64,000 bases of DNA from Nemertoderma westbladi (lineage: Eukaryota; Xenacoelomorpha; Nemertodermatida; Nemertodermatidae): contig JAUCBJ010001346.1 in the NCBI GenBank assembly GCA_032718475.1, forward strand, positions 1-64,000. The letters are read 5' to 3'. The position numbers were made by a program, and so were the translations under genes. Under the pieces are notes generated by a model that was not told the origin of the DNA, ran no database searches, and worked only from the letters and a program-made list of their open reading frames with translations. Positions within the stretch are counted from its first letter, which is position 1. Each line of letters starts with the position of its first letter. This document shows positions 36,265-46,456 of the stretch, piece by piece.

Positions 36265-36633
36265 CGGCCTGCTGCATTGAAGCTGCACATTGTGATGCTA
36301 TGTCGGCTTAACAGAAAAATTTTGCCACCACCATGCAATCCACAATTGGCAAGCCCAATGCAGCGTGCATTAAGAATGCTATGCCGGCTTATCAACAAAG
36401 TTGCACCGCCACAACTCCCTATCCACCACGGCTTTCGCGAGATCATCCACATCTTCAAGGTCAGTGTCCTTTAGGAGACCCCTAGATCCCTTCTTATAAT
36501 AAAATCCTTTAGGAGAGGTCTCATCTCAATAAAGTCATGGGCTGTCCACCATGCTTATTTTCGCCGTGGGGCTGCCAAAGCACTAGATTGTGAAGAGGCT
36601 GGTCCTCACAGAGAAAACAGTGTCCTACAAAGC
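36265..36633 (-). mobile_element. Older antisense LINE copy, left part
   Basis: This is a diverged minus-strand copy of the 3' end of the LINE family, recognisable from the 6-kb and 60-kb copies (for example GCCGGCTTATCAACAAAGTT). It has internal duplications and indels near 36300-36380 and 36470-36520. It is interrupted at 36633 by a younger LINE and resumes at 37699. Confidence 0.8.
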
Positions 36634-37690
36634 AGTATACGATGGTTCGACAACATTTGTGTCTACTGTTGACGGTGACACAGAACCATTTGAAGTGTTA
36701 TGGGGCGTCCTCCAGGGAGACACACTTGCACCATTCTTGTTCATAATTGTTGTTGACTATGTTCTACGCATGTCCTTAGATCATCATAATGGTGATGGGG
36801 TGATGATAACTCCACCTACTGGCTCCAGAAGTTGAGGAAATCCTGCCAAGTACCTAACTGGTCTAGACTTTGCTGATGACTTAGGAGTACTCTCAGAATC
36901 ACTAGAGGGAGCCCAACGGCTCCTCAGCTCATTAGAACATGCTGCTTCTAGTGTTGGGTTTTTTATTAACTCCAGAAAGACCAAAATTTTGACAGTTAAC
37001 TTTGAAAGTCCTCAGCAAGTCTCTGATCGGATGAGCATAAGCTCAAAAGATGGTATGCTTGTGCATGTGGGTGACTTCTGTTACCTGGGATCATGGATCC
37101 GGAAGTCAGGTGAGGACCTTCGAATACGTAAGGGAAAGGCATGGGCAGCCTTGAATAGGCTTTCCAGGATTTGGAAGTCACCGAGAATTAATCGGAAACT
37201 TAAGGTCCGGTTATTTAGAGCAGCAGTAGTTCCAGTACTCCTCTATGGGAGTCCATGCCGGGCTCTAACTGCTGAGGACAACAAATCTCTGGACGGCACA
37301 TTCAAAAGAATGCTACGCCGGGTTCATTGTGTTAAGTTCAATGCACACATCTTTAACCAGACACTATATAACATTGGAGGTGTCTCATTGGATCCCCCAA
37401 GCTTGCCACTAGAACAAAATCGCCTCCGCTTTGCAGGACATTGCTTTCGCCGTGAGGACCAGCCAGTGCATAATCTTGTACTTTGGCAGCCTCATGGAGT
37501 GAATAAACATGGTGGACAGCCCATGACTTTCTTTAGACGCATCTTAAAGGACACTGGCCTTGAAGATGCGGATGATCTAGCAAATGTCATGGGTGATAGG
37601 GAGTTGTGGCGGTGCAATTTTGTCGATAAGCCGGCACAGCATTCTTAAAAATGCAGCTGCAATGCAGCATGCCGATCCTAGTAGTAGTAG
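36634..37690 (+). mobile_element. Younger LINE inserted antisense into the older copy
   Basis: The element runs from within the RT domain (VYDGSTTFVSTVDGDTE) to the (TAG)n tail at 37690 and is flanked by an 8-bp duplication TACAAAGC (36626-36633 and 37691-37698), which lies in the older copy's own sequence. The frame carries GVLQGDTLAPFLFII, the catalytic FADD box and the usual C-terminal tail, ending at 37648. A single in-frame TGA at 36833-36835 replaces the CGA arginine of sister copies (SRSRGN), a change expected from CpG deamination. Otherwise it is open. Confidence 0.9.
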
Positions 37691-37698
37691 TACAAAGC

Positions 37699-37778
37699 GG
37701 GGGCGGCTTTGCAAGGCCAAGCTTGGGGGAACCAATGAAACACCTTCAATTTTATATAGTGTCTGGTTGGAGACTTAA
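37699..37778 (-). mobile_element. Older antisense LINE copy, right part
   Basis: Continuation of the 36265-36633 copy beyond the nested insertion. It matches the 6-kb copy from the GCAAAGCGGAGGCG context through AAGCTTGGGGGAACCAATGA to the TATATAGTGTCTGGTTGGAG stretch. Confidence 0.8.
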
Positions 37779-37935
37779 TGTATGCTGATGATATATGCTT
37801 CATTTCAAATTAACTACTGGGTTAACAGTGCCTGTTAGATTGTTGTGCAAAATTCACTATCACTCATAATATTATATTTAATTTAAAGAAAACTAAAGTA
37901 ATGTTTATTATTCCATTAGGTTGTACGTTAAAATA
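37779..37935 (+). pseudogene. Reverse-transcriptase fragment of a different LINE lineage (YADD box)
   Basis: The plus frame reads MYADDICFIS, a stop-broken gap, then HNIIFNLKKTKVMFI. A YADD catalytic box followed by an HNIIFNxxKTK motif is typical of the palm domain in several LINE clades and differs from the FADD box of the neighbouring family. About 50 codons remain, with at least two stops. Confidence 0.6.
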
Positions 37936-38966
37936 CTTTGCCATGATTGACTTGGTCCCCATTCTCCGGGCCCCAATTTTCCAGCTCCAATAACAAACAA
38001 TAGAATTGTGCCCGGACAATTCGGACAAATAATCCCATTTAAAAATGCTGGAGCGAAAATAAACAGAGTGAGCAAAATCAAGGAAAAAATATGTGAGGAA
38101 TATAAATAAATATAATATTTAATAATTCGAGGTATCATCGAGGTATCATTCGCTGTAGGCCATTTTATTATATTTAATTTTTAAATCGATAATTCTATTT
38201 TATCCCAAAAATTATAAAAAAGTAATCTGCAATCATAATGGTCAGAATAGAATTGAAACAGAAAAATAACAGTGCTATAATTAATTATAGCCTACTACAG
38301 ATAATATTTCATTACACTATAATATTATAGTACTAGGGCCTACTACTAAAGCACAGGTATGCAGTTACAGCATAGCTTAGGTTAACCTTTTCTTTGACAA
38401 AATTATATGACAGATAACATTTTGAGTTTCCCCCATGCCAATAATATTTAGCAAACTTTTGAAACAATAAAAATTGCCAAAAACTACTCAGAACTATCAA
38501 TTTATTTTAAGGTCCCTTTCTTCAAATGCCGCCACAAAAAATAAAGTTCTGTACAGCAAAACTCTACACATGAAAGTAACTAATTTCTTACCCACCCTGA
38601 GCAAAAAGCTCGCATAAATGATAAACTAATTATTGTCAGTTTATATCCGTATATTCCATTCTAGAACAGACAATAATTCTAGAATATAGAGAGAACTTCC
38701 CCTTTGCTTAATATATTTTATATAAGAGTACATGTAATATTAAAATTAGAAATGTAGAAAGTTGATTATAATGTTTAAACAAGTAAATTAATTAATAAAT
38801 ACTATATTCTAGAAGTCCTTGCTTTAAATAGGAAATTATCTTTGTCAGAGAAAACTGAAAAAATTGTACTACAGTACAATACTTTATAGAAATTATCATG
38901 GGGGGAAATACGACTGAAAAACGTTTGAAACAAACGCATTTCATCCAAATTGAGCATCTATTGTAA
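37936..38966. other. AT-rich 3' flank of the membrane-protein gene
   Basis: No gene recognised. It should contain the 3' untranslated region of the 38967-39839 gene, but I found no AATAAA signal close behind the stop codon. Confidence 0.55.
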
Positions 38967-39839
38967 TTAAATATTCATAGTGTATTTAACAACATTCATA
39001 TTTCCAGCAGCCATGTCTACCAACGCATTGTCAAACTCGCCAGAGTCACGATGAAGTTCAATTTGGGCGGCTTCCTCTGTGGATCTAGCGAAGGGTTGGC
39101 TGATATGCGGTCCCTGACCCTGTTGCAACGAAGAACTACACGAATCGTCCGAGTATGAATCGAGGTAGTGCACGTAGGGAAGTTCGGAGGGGTGCATTAT
39201 CTCCCGTGGGATGGGTGTGCGTTTAGGACGTAACGGGTTGTGCGGAATACGTTTTGGGAGTGGGTATCGCATGGAATCCGCCCCACGACAGCTGCACAAC
39301 ATCTGCATGTTGCACACGACCGGAGAGTCAACCTCTGACAACTCAGTTATATCATTTTCAGCTACTTGCGCATTACCATTTTTTGGTGGGAATAACTCTG
39401 GGAATATTGCAGCAGCAACTGGGATACTATATTTGTCGCCGGCGAATTTCGCACGGTATTCTGACTCCATCGGCACTCCAAAGACCAAACCTGCAGTGGC
39501 AGCTGCTAAAATCCCCGAACTCTTATTACATTTCTTAGGTTTTTTTCGTGGTTGATCATCTTTGTTGAAAATGTAGTTTTTATAAACACGGTACAATATA
39601 CAGCAAAGTATTCCTACAACCGCTATCACTATCAGCCAAGGGTACCACTTCGCGAATACAGATGGCGATTGTTCGTCAGCCACAATGCTCTGTACCGTAG
39701 AATTTTCCGTGTTGCAACATAGCAGCGTTCCGTTGTCCTCACGTCGCTCGCAACATGTGTTAATATCCTTGAAACATAGAACCTCAATAGGGTTGCCGTT
39801 GTCACCCTTGCATGTTAATGAATCTTTTCCATCTTCCAT
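38967..39839 (-). CDS. Unrecognised single-pass membrane protein, 290 residues
   Basis: An intact frame in DNA of higher GC than its flanks. The N-terminal segment (1-64) has six cysteines (C10, C22, C29-C30, C41-C42) and two N-glycosylation sequons (NGT at 36-38, NST at 46-48). One strong membrane segment follows (about 65-87, within WYPWLIVIAVVGILCCILY), then a basic stop-transfer cluster (RKKPKK near 98-103). This predicts a luminal or extracellular N-terminus without a cleaved signal peptide and a cytoplasmic tail of about 200 residues with proline- and serine-rich patches and a YVHYLDSYSDD tyrosine cluster (222-232). A splice acceptor (TTTTTCTTAG) lies 19 bases before the ATG, with an in-frame TAA between, so the ATG at 39839 is well supported and a leader exon lies upstream. 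I do not recognise the family; adaptor or receptor roles would be guesses. Confidence 0.75.
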   Translation of the reverse strand: MEDGKDSLTCKGDNGNPIEVLCFKDINTCCERREDNGTLLCCNTENSTVQSIVADEQSPSVFAKWYPWLIVIAVVGILCCILYRVYKNYIFNKDDQPRKKPKKCNKSSGILAAATAGLVFGVPMESEYRAKFAGDKYSIPVAAAIFPELFPPKNGNAQVAENDITELSEVDSPVVCNMQMLCSCRGADSMRYPLPKRIPHNPLRPKRTPIPREIMHPSELPYVHYLDSYSDDSCSSSLQQGQGPHISQPFARSTEEAAQIELHRDSGEFDNALVDMAAGNMNVVKYTMNI

Positions 39840-39945
39840 CGCATATTCACTTGATTATCTAAGAAAAATTAAAATAATTTTAGAATTTTTACTGAAGTTA
39901 AAAAGTCGCATAAAAGTAAAGTAACAAAACGACCCTTTTAATCAG

Positions 39946-40117
39946 GAGGCCACAAAGATGTGTGTCCTGTGTAACTGTTATATTCTTCATCCTATTCAGC
40001 TTCCTTTTTAGCGCGGCAGTGGAGATTGTGCTGCCGATTACATTACTTGCGGGACTGCTGTTCCTACTGCTGCGGACACGAGATCTCCAGGGGTGGCACA
40101 TGTTGTCAATGTTATGA
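39946..40117 (+). CDS. Possible terminal exon with two hydrophobic segments
   Basis: After a possible acceptor (CCTTTTAATCAG, ending 39945) the plus strand is open for 57 codons to TGA at 40115-40117. It includes CVTVIFFILFSFLFSAAVEI and then VLPITLLAGLLFLLLRTRD, two likely membrane spans, and is richer in GC than its surroundings. No upstream exon is identified and there is no suitable ATG, so this is a low-confidence call. The minus strand also has a 67-codon frame here of no visible character. Confidence 0.25.
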
Positions 40118-43100
40118 ACACAATGTGGGGCGAGTCAAAACTGCGAGCCATCAGCGAACTGTTATAATTACACTATGGCCGTTTTCTAAAAATGTATATA
40201 TATGTGTGTGTGTGTGTCGGGAGCCATAATTGTCGGAAGCCAAGATATAACTAGCCATAGTATAATTATAATTATTCGCTTAGATGGCTTGCAGCTTTTG
40301 CTGCACGAAGGCCCCACTGGTGTTTGATATCCATGCATATAGGCCATGAGATCCTGCAATTATGCTGATCACTTTATTAACAAATCTAAGCTCAACCCTT
40401 GCAAGTGTACCACTTAAAGATAGTCGGTGTTCAAACTTGGTGATGGTGGCTAGTCAATAACCTTACTTTGTTGGTTGCTTAAGGAAGGACAGTAAATACA
40501 TACAGTATATATTATTGATTTAATCAAATAAATTGATATACAGTATTTAGATTGCACGATAAAACAATTTTAACCTAACGATCCGATGAGAAAAAGAATT
40601 TAACGTATTGCTTAGCATAGGCACCAAAAATAATTTTATATTGTTAGCATAAATTTGACATTAATTTTTTTTAAAGGGCTTGTCGTTATTTTCGTGTGCT
40701 AACAAAATGTCTAAATTTAGACAATGTTATTCTTGTTGGACATGGTGTTGGTGTACAACACAATATACTGTAATTACCAATAATGACAGCGCAACATATG
40801 GTGCTATACTGTAGGGAGTAGTTGATAACAGTATCAACCGCAATCAGCCCACATGTCAGCCAAAGTACTTCCTCTTATTTGTTCACATAGACGCCTGCTT
40901 ATCCGATACAGTACGTCACTGTCTACAGTAGCTCAACTCATAAAAGGTAATTGAGGCATTGAACGGAGGAAGCGATGGCAGTTTTTCAAACATAATTGAT
41001 CATCTCGGGTTTCTAATATCTAAAGAGTATTTTTGTGATTTTATTGGAAAACATTCTAAATTTATTTGAAATCTTTATTTTATGGTAGGGTGCCAAGTTT
41101 AGTGATGCACCTAACAGTCAGCCACAAACTGTGACTAACACAGTACCTACAGTATATCACAGTATCACAATCAAGTTTCCCTTGTGAATATCATATCGCC
41201 TGCAAGGTTCCATAAAAAAAGTTCAACGCTCCATCCATGACAACACTCAAAAGTTGGTGACAACACTCATCACACACAGTCGAATCTTATTAGGCCTACT
41301 GGAATTCAGAATTCTGCTATACCAACCTGTGATTACCTCTACCGGTATCTACACTAAGCCTACAGTAGTTTAGTTTAGTCATTGCCTAATTGAATCATTT
41401 ACCAGCGATGATAATGAGGAGTGCACATTTCGCGCATTTGACAAACCATTGTAACCCCATTATGCGCGATAGTTGGCTATTCAAATATTGAATAATGATA
41501 ATGAAGGTGTTGTACAATAGTTGTTATTTACTGTAGCATCCCTATTATTTTTGCACCTGGAGGCAACCAATGACTTATGCGTGGAGGAACAATGTGTCAA
41601 GCAGTAGAGACCTAGTAGCCGGAAATTCAGTAATTATTTCCATTAACTTCCATAACATCAGACGGGGGCCTCGTTACGCGATTTAAATTCCCAGACGGTT
41701 CGCATTCGCACTCATCCACACACCCCCAACCCGCACCACCACAATCCAACCTGCAAGTCATACTGGAATCAATATAATTTCATGGTGATGACAATGGAGG
41801 TTAAGAGCTGCAATTCTTTCTCTACCAAACTAATAAATTGTGGTAAAACATGTAATGATGTGTCGATTATAGCCGCTTGTATTACAGTACATACAGTACA
41901 TACATTAATCTCTTGAATCACCTTACCACTTTTATTCGAAGAATAATAACTTACTTTACGTACAGACTGTTCTATGTTAAGTATTATACTGTAATTACAG
42001 TAGTAAGAGCACTTCGTCTGATAAGGTATTAGGTATTCCTCGCATTGATGTGTGATTTACAATATTCATATTGCTCATAACTGGGATTGCTTATTTAGTA
42101 CCCCGGTTGCACTGCCTCCCTCCATGATGGCTACGAATTGATTTAGCCAGGCGACCGACCACATACAACGACTTTGGCCTTTCAAAATTATGGAGCAGTT
42201 GGTTACGAGTTGCATGATAATTCTAACTACTAATTCTAACTACGCATTCGCATTTTACCTATCCTACCAAGCTATAAAAACATCGGGGATGGTTTATTAC
42301 CCTGTAGTTACTTACTGTGTGTACCTACCTGCTGTCTGTAATATGTGTAGGGTTGGATACAGGATTCCTTAGGGCAACATTGGGAATGGCTAAGTCATAC
42401 TTCAGCAAATACATTCTAGGAAACAACTGCTTCTCAAAATATAATATTAGGCGTAGATTGTGTCAGTATTATACTGTCCCGAGGCCTTCCATGTTACCTA
42501 AGATGCTTGCCCCCCCCCCCCCCATATATGGTTATAGTCACGGGTTTATGGTGCAGACAGGGTGTAATTATCGATCCGGTATAATATACTGTACGGATAT
42601 CTTCAACCAATTGAGACGGTTTGAGTTCACGAACCACACCCTATCCCATGGTTGTCATTGTCAATATATCTTGTTTGATCCCGCAATATTGCGCAGCCAA
42701 TTTAATAAAGGGAATATTAAATAGTTATTTCCATTCTTTGAGTTGATACAATACACTTATTAACTGACATTTACCCACCAACTTATTGTAATTTACACCA
42801 AAGATGGAAATATTTTAATATAATTTTTAATAAAGTCCATGAATATTACTATCACTGCAGATGTTATTAGGTTGCATCCATGGCAACCAATATATTCGAA
42901 CGTACGTTATTATTTAGGATTGCCAATAAATATTTCATTAATAATTTATTAATATTGATATAATTTATTGATATGTTGAATGCCTTTCTCTTGGGCGTGG
43001 TACTAAAACTAATTAACTTATATTGACTTGGGCCTCTGTAAAGGCAACGCGCTTTATTATCAGGCATTTAATAATAAAATATATGAGTTTATATCCAATA

Positions 43101-44165
43101 AGACCTTATTGATTGAAAAGCTTATTGTAATTTAATCTGCCACCAGCGTAAATTATTAGTTTGTGCTTTCCATAGAAATACTTATTCCAGAATATTATAG
43201 TAAAATTCCCCAGTTTTTCAGTTTTTGCTAATATTTAATTTTAGCACTTAATAAATCCAGGAAATGTTAAAGTGTCAGTGATCTTAATCAATTCAATTGA
43301 GTTTTAATTAAATAACTTTTCCCTACAAAGACAATAACATTTAATATATAGATAATCAGAATACAAGTAATTAAAATATTACGTAATCCAAAAGCAATAT
43401 ATACTATTATAGCATCTAACACTAACAGTAATATATCACATCACAACAGGGTAGCACAGAAACAATATTGAACAACATAACTAAACAATTGAACTAAAAT
43501 GGGTCCTATATTCAATTCGTAATGCGAGTTATTGTTTATGAAATAAATATATTTGTAATGTTAAATTGATTTTCATGGTTTTGCCTACGTAAAAGTCTGA
43601 ATTCTACGGAGTACTTTTAGCATCGCCTTCTTGAAAATACCTCATCATCAGACCAGGATTTCCAACAGAACTTTAAAATTCAATTTAATTCAAAATTCCG
43701 ACAATTAAATTATGAAAAAAATAAACACTAAATTAGTATTATAACCTTTTATCGTGACTGTGTCAATTTATTATATTTTATAAAATAGTTCTAGAGGATA
43801 GAATAAAATCTGTAATCTCTCGACAATATCTAGAAACTAAGCGCCATAATATCCCGTAATAAAGTCCTAATTCATCATCATCATTGGCGTTTAATGTTTT
43901 GGTTAGATTTTATCTGTTCAGTATTTTCCCCGATTAGGTCACTTTTTAATTAAATTTATTTAGAGTTTATTAATTAAAATATCATGTCGCCTGATCATTT
44001 TTTGCTCATATTCGGATATTAATTAATGATAACTATAATTTTGTGTTTGACCACCCAAGGATGACGTAATATTAAATATACTCAAAGTTTCCGTCAATTA
44101 GACTTGTTGAAAAAGAAGTTTCAATACGCCCAACAAATATCGTTTAATATATTATTCTTAGAACG
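40118..44165. other. 4-kb AT-rich intergenic DNA
   Basis: No gene recognised. It holds a (GT)n microsatellite at 40201-40217 and a C-run of about 12 at 42510-42522. Several open frames of 60-135 codons have no coding character. Confidence 0.6.
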
Positions 44166-44643
44166 TGTTTCTACTATCATTTGTCACTACTAGTGTTTGT
44201 TTCTACTATTCGTTGTCTGTTTTTTATATCCAGTACTTGCCTCTCGTATTATTTGCATCTAATATTATTTGCCTCTACTAGTATTTGTATCTAATTGGTA
44301 TTTATCTCTAATAGTATTTGCCTCTACTAGTTTTTGTCTCTAATAGTTTTTGTCTCTGCTAGTTTTTTCTCAACTAGTTTTTTCTATACTAGTATTTGTC
44401 TATGCGAGTATTTGCCTCTACTAGTATTTGCCTCTACAAGTGTTTGTCTCTACTAGTATTTGCCTCTACTAGTTTTTGTCTCTAATAGTTTTTGTCTCTA
44501 CTAGTTTTTTCTCAACTAGTTTTTTCTCTACTAGTATTTGTCTATGCGAGTATTTGCCTCTACTAGTATTTGCCTCTACTAGTGTTTGCCTCTACTAGTA
44601 TTTGCCTCTACTAGTTTTTGTCTCTAATAGTATTTGTCTCTAC
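44166..44643 (+). repeat. 17-bp minisatellite, left block
   Basis: Units of TCTCTACTAGTATTTGT and variants (TATTTGCC, TTTTTGTC, CTATGCGAG). The palindrome ACTAGT occurs in most units. The block is interrupted at 44643 by a retroelement and continues at 46457. Confidence 0.93.
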
Positions 44644-46456
44644 CACTTCCGTAACCACCACTTCCCAGAAGTGGTTTGCTGATGACGCCAATGCTAGCGG
44701 TCGTCTAAAACAACTAAGAAAATATTGGGGAGAATTGGTCGAATGGGGACCTAAATACGGGTATTTTCCAAATGCCTCAAAAACTTGGTTAATAGTAAAA
44801 CCCGAGTTATTAGAAGAGGCGAGGATGCTGTTTGCAGGAACCAATGTGCAGATATCTGCAGGTGGTCATAGGATCCTGGGCGGTGCAGTTGGTAGTGACG
44901 ATTCCATTCGGCAGTTTGTTCTTGATAAGGTCGAGTCTTTTGTTCGACAGGTGGAGCGATTGAGTCCGATCGCAGACATTGACCCGCATTGTGCATTTAC
45001 CTGTCTTTCGTTTGGACTCTCTGCGAAGTGGCGGTTCATTTGTCGGGTAATCCCCAACATCGAGCTGCTATTGGCACCACTCGACGAGGCAGTCAAGACT
45101 TTCCTAATGAAACTGGGGAACAGAGTAAACTTATCTGAAACCGAACAGAAACTAATAGCGCTGCCAACAAGATTGGGAGGACTAGGCATACCCATTCCAT
45201 CAGATCTTAGTAAGGAATACGATAACTCAAGAGCCATCAGTGAGCCATTGATGGAGCGACTTCCAACAGATACAATGGCCGATGTCAGGGAAAAACAGAA
45301 AGAAACATCCAAAGCTATCAAATCGGAGCAAAACATAAGGGTCTCAGAAGAAATACAAAGTATACAGGTCGCAATATCCCCAGTTCAGGAACAACTACGA
45401 ATCTTATCTTCACAGAAGGGGGCATCGGCTTGGCTCAACACCAGACCATCAACCCAGCACAACTATCACCTCACAAAGTCAGAGTTCAGGGATGCGATCC
45501 AGCTTAGGTTCGGATGGCAGTTGCAGGCGACACCGGCGGAATGTGCCTGTGGGGCGCGGTTCACAGTAAACCACGTTTTATCGTGCCCCACAGGTGGTTT
45601 TCCGTCGGTCCGTCACAATGAAATCAGAGATTTCATCGCCAACACATTAACCGAGGTTGCCCATGATATCTCAATCGAGCCTGTACTCCAACCAATCACT
45701 GGGGAAACATTCCATCGCTCTACAACCACAAGGGATGAGGGTGCTCGGTTAGATGTATCTGTCAGTGGTTTCTGGGGAGGTCGTTATGAGAAACTGTTGA
45801 TTGATGTTTCTGTATTTAACCCTCTAGCACCATCCAATTCCTCTTTGGGCGTCGATAGAGCTTATACCCATCACGAGAACCGAAAGAGGGCCCAATATGA
45901 AGAAAGAGTTCGGGATGTAGAAATGTCAACGTTCTGTCCCTTCATTCTAGCGGCTACTGGAGGAATGGGTTGGAGTGCACGTATCTTCACTAAACGTCTC
46001 GCTGATTTGTTAGCAGTGAAGAGAGAGATCAGCTACAATGAAGCAATTCAGTGGCTTCGCCGCAAAATCAGCTTTGCTTTATTACGTTCAGTAATAATGT
46101 GTGTTCGCGGAAGCAGATCGACACTAAGGCGACCCATTCTGCACAATATGGCCGATACCTCAATCTTGGTAGCCAATGCGGACGCGCGGGTGGTGTAAGA
46201 TTGGAGGGACCATGCTTTGTTCTGCAGTTTTGTGGTGTTTCTTTTTTTATAAATATAGATGTCTATAATTGCTCATTTTGATGATTTAATAAATTTACCG
46301 GTAAGATTAATTAATAATAAAAAATTAGTTTATAATTATGTTTGTAATATTAGGCTAATGAATGTGCTTAAATGTTGTTATTGTGTTTAAAAAAAAAAAA
46401 AAAAAAAAAAAACAACATGTATCAATACAGAGTAGGCCTATCTGTAAAAAAAAAAA
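44644..46456 (+). mobile_element. 5'-truncated, poly(A)-tailed retroelement inserted in the minisatellite
   Basis: The insertion has a 526-codon frame, a short AT-rich 3' region with a run of about 25 A (46390-46415), and a second A-run at the very end. TTTGTCTCTAC occurs on both sides (44633-44643 and 46457-46467), compatible with a target duplication, although the repetitive target makes this ambiguous. The left end starts inside the RT domain, so the copy is 5'-truncated. Confidence 0.85.
44668..46198 (+). CDS. Retroelement protein: end of RT palm plus conserved C-terminal zinc-knuckle and nuclease-like region
   Basis: The frame opens in the flanking minisatellite (an ATG at 44618 is fortuitous), so element sequence begins about codon 9. 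It starts with the catalytic KWFADDA box, followed by GYFPNASKTWLIVK. It then has a helical middle (ALPTRLGGLGIP), a Cys/His cluster (CACGARFTVNHVLSC, about residues 308-322) and GGFPSVRHNEIRD. After that come GARLDVSVSGFWGGR (about 373) and LLIDVSVFNP (about 393). I recall similar proteins from many invertebrate genomes. The spaced acidic residues (GARLD, then IDVSV) resemble a PD-(D/E)XK restriction-like nuclease core, as in some site-specific LINEs; this is inference. No internal stop, so the copy is young. Element class is not settled. Confidence 0.75.

Noticed and set aside
36265-37690. Twin-priming inversion of a single LINE insertion
   Set aside because: The inverted segment repeats the 3' end that is also present in the sense segment, the old copy resumes on the far side, and an 8-bp duplication brackets only the sense part. 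Nested insertion fits better.
42317-42724. 135-codon plus frame in AT-rich DNA
   Set aside because: It has low coding character, contains a homopolymer-derived proline run, and shows no domain or splice support.
44611-45336. Minus-strand frames opposite the 526-codon retroelement protein
   Set aside because: They are shadows of the strongly coding plus frame and show no family features.
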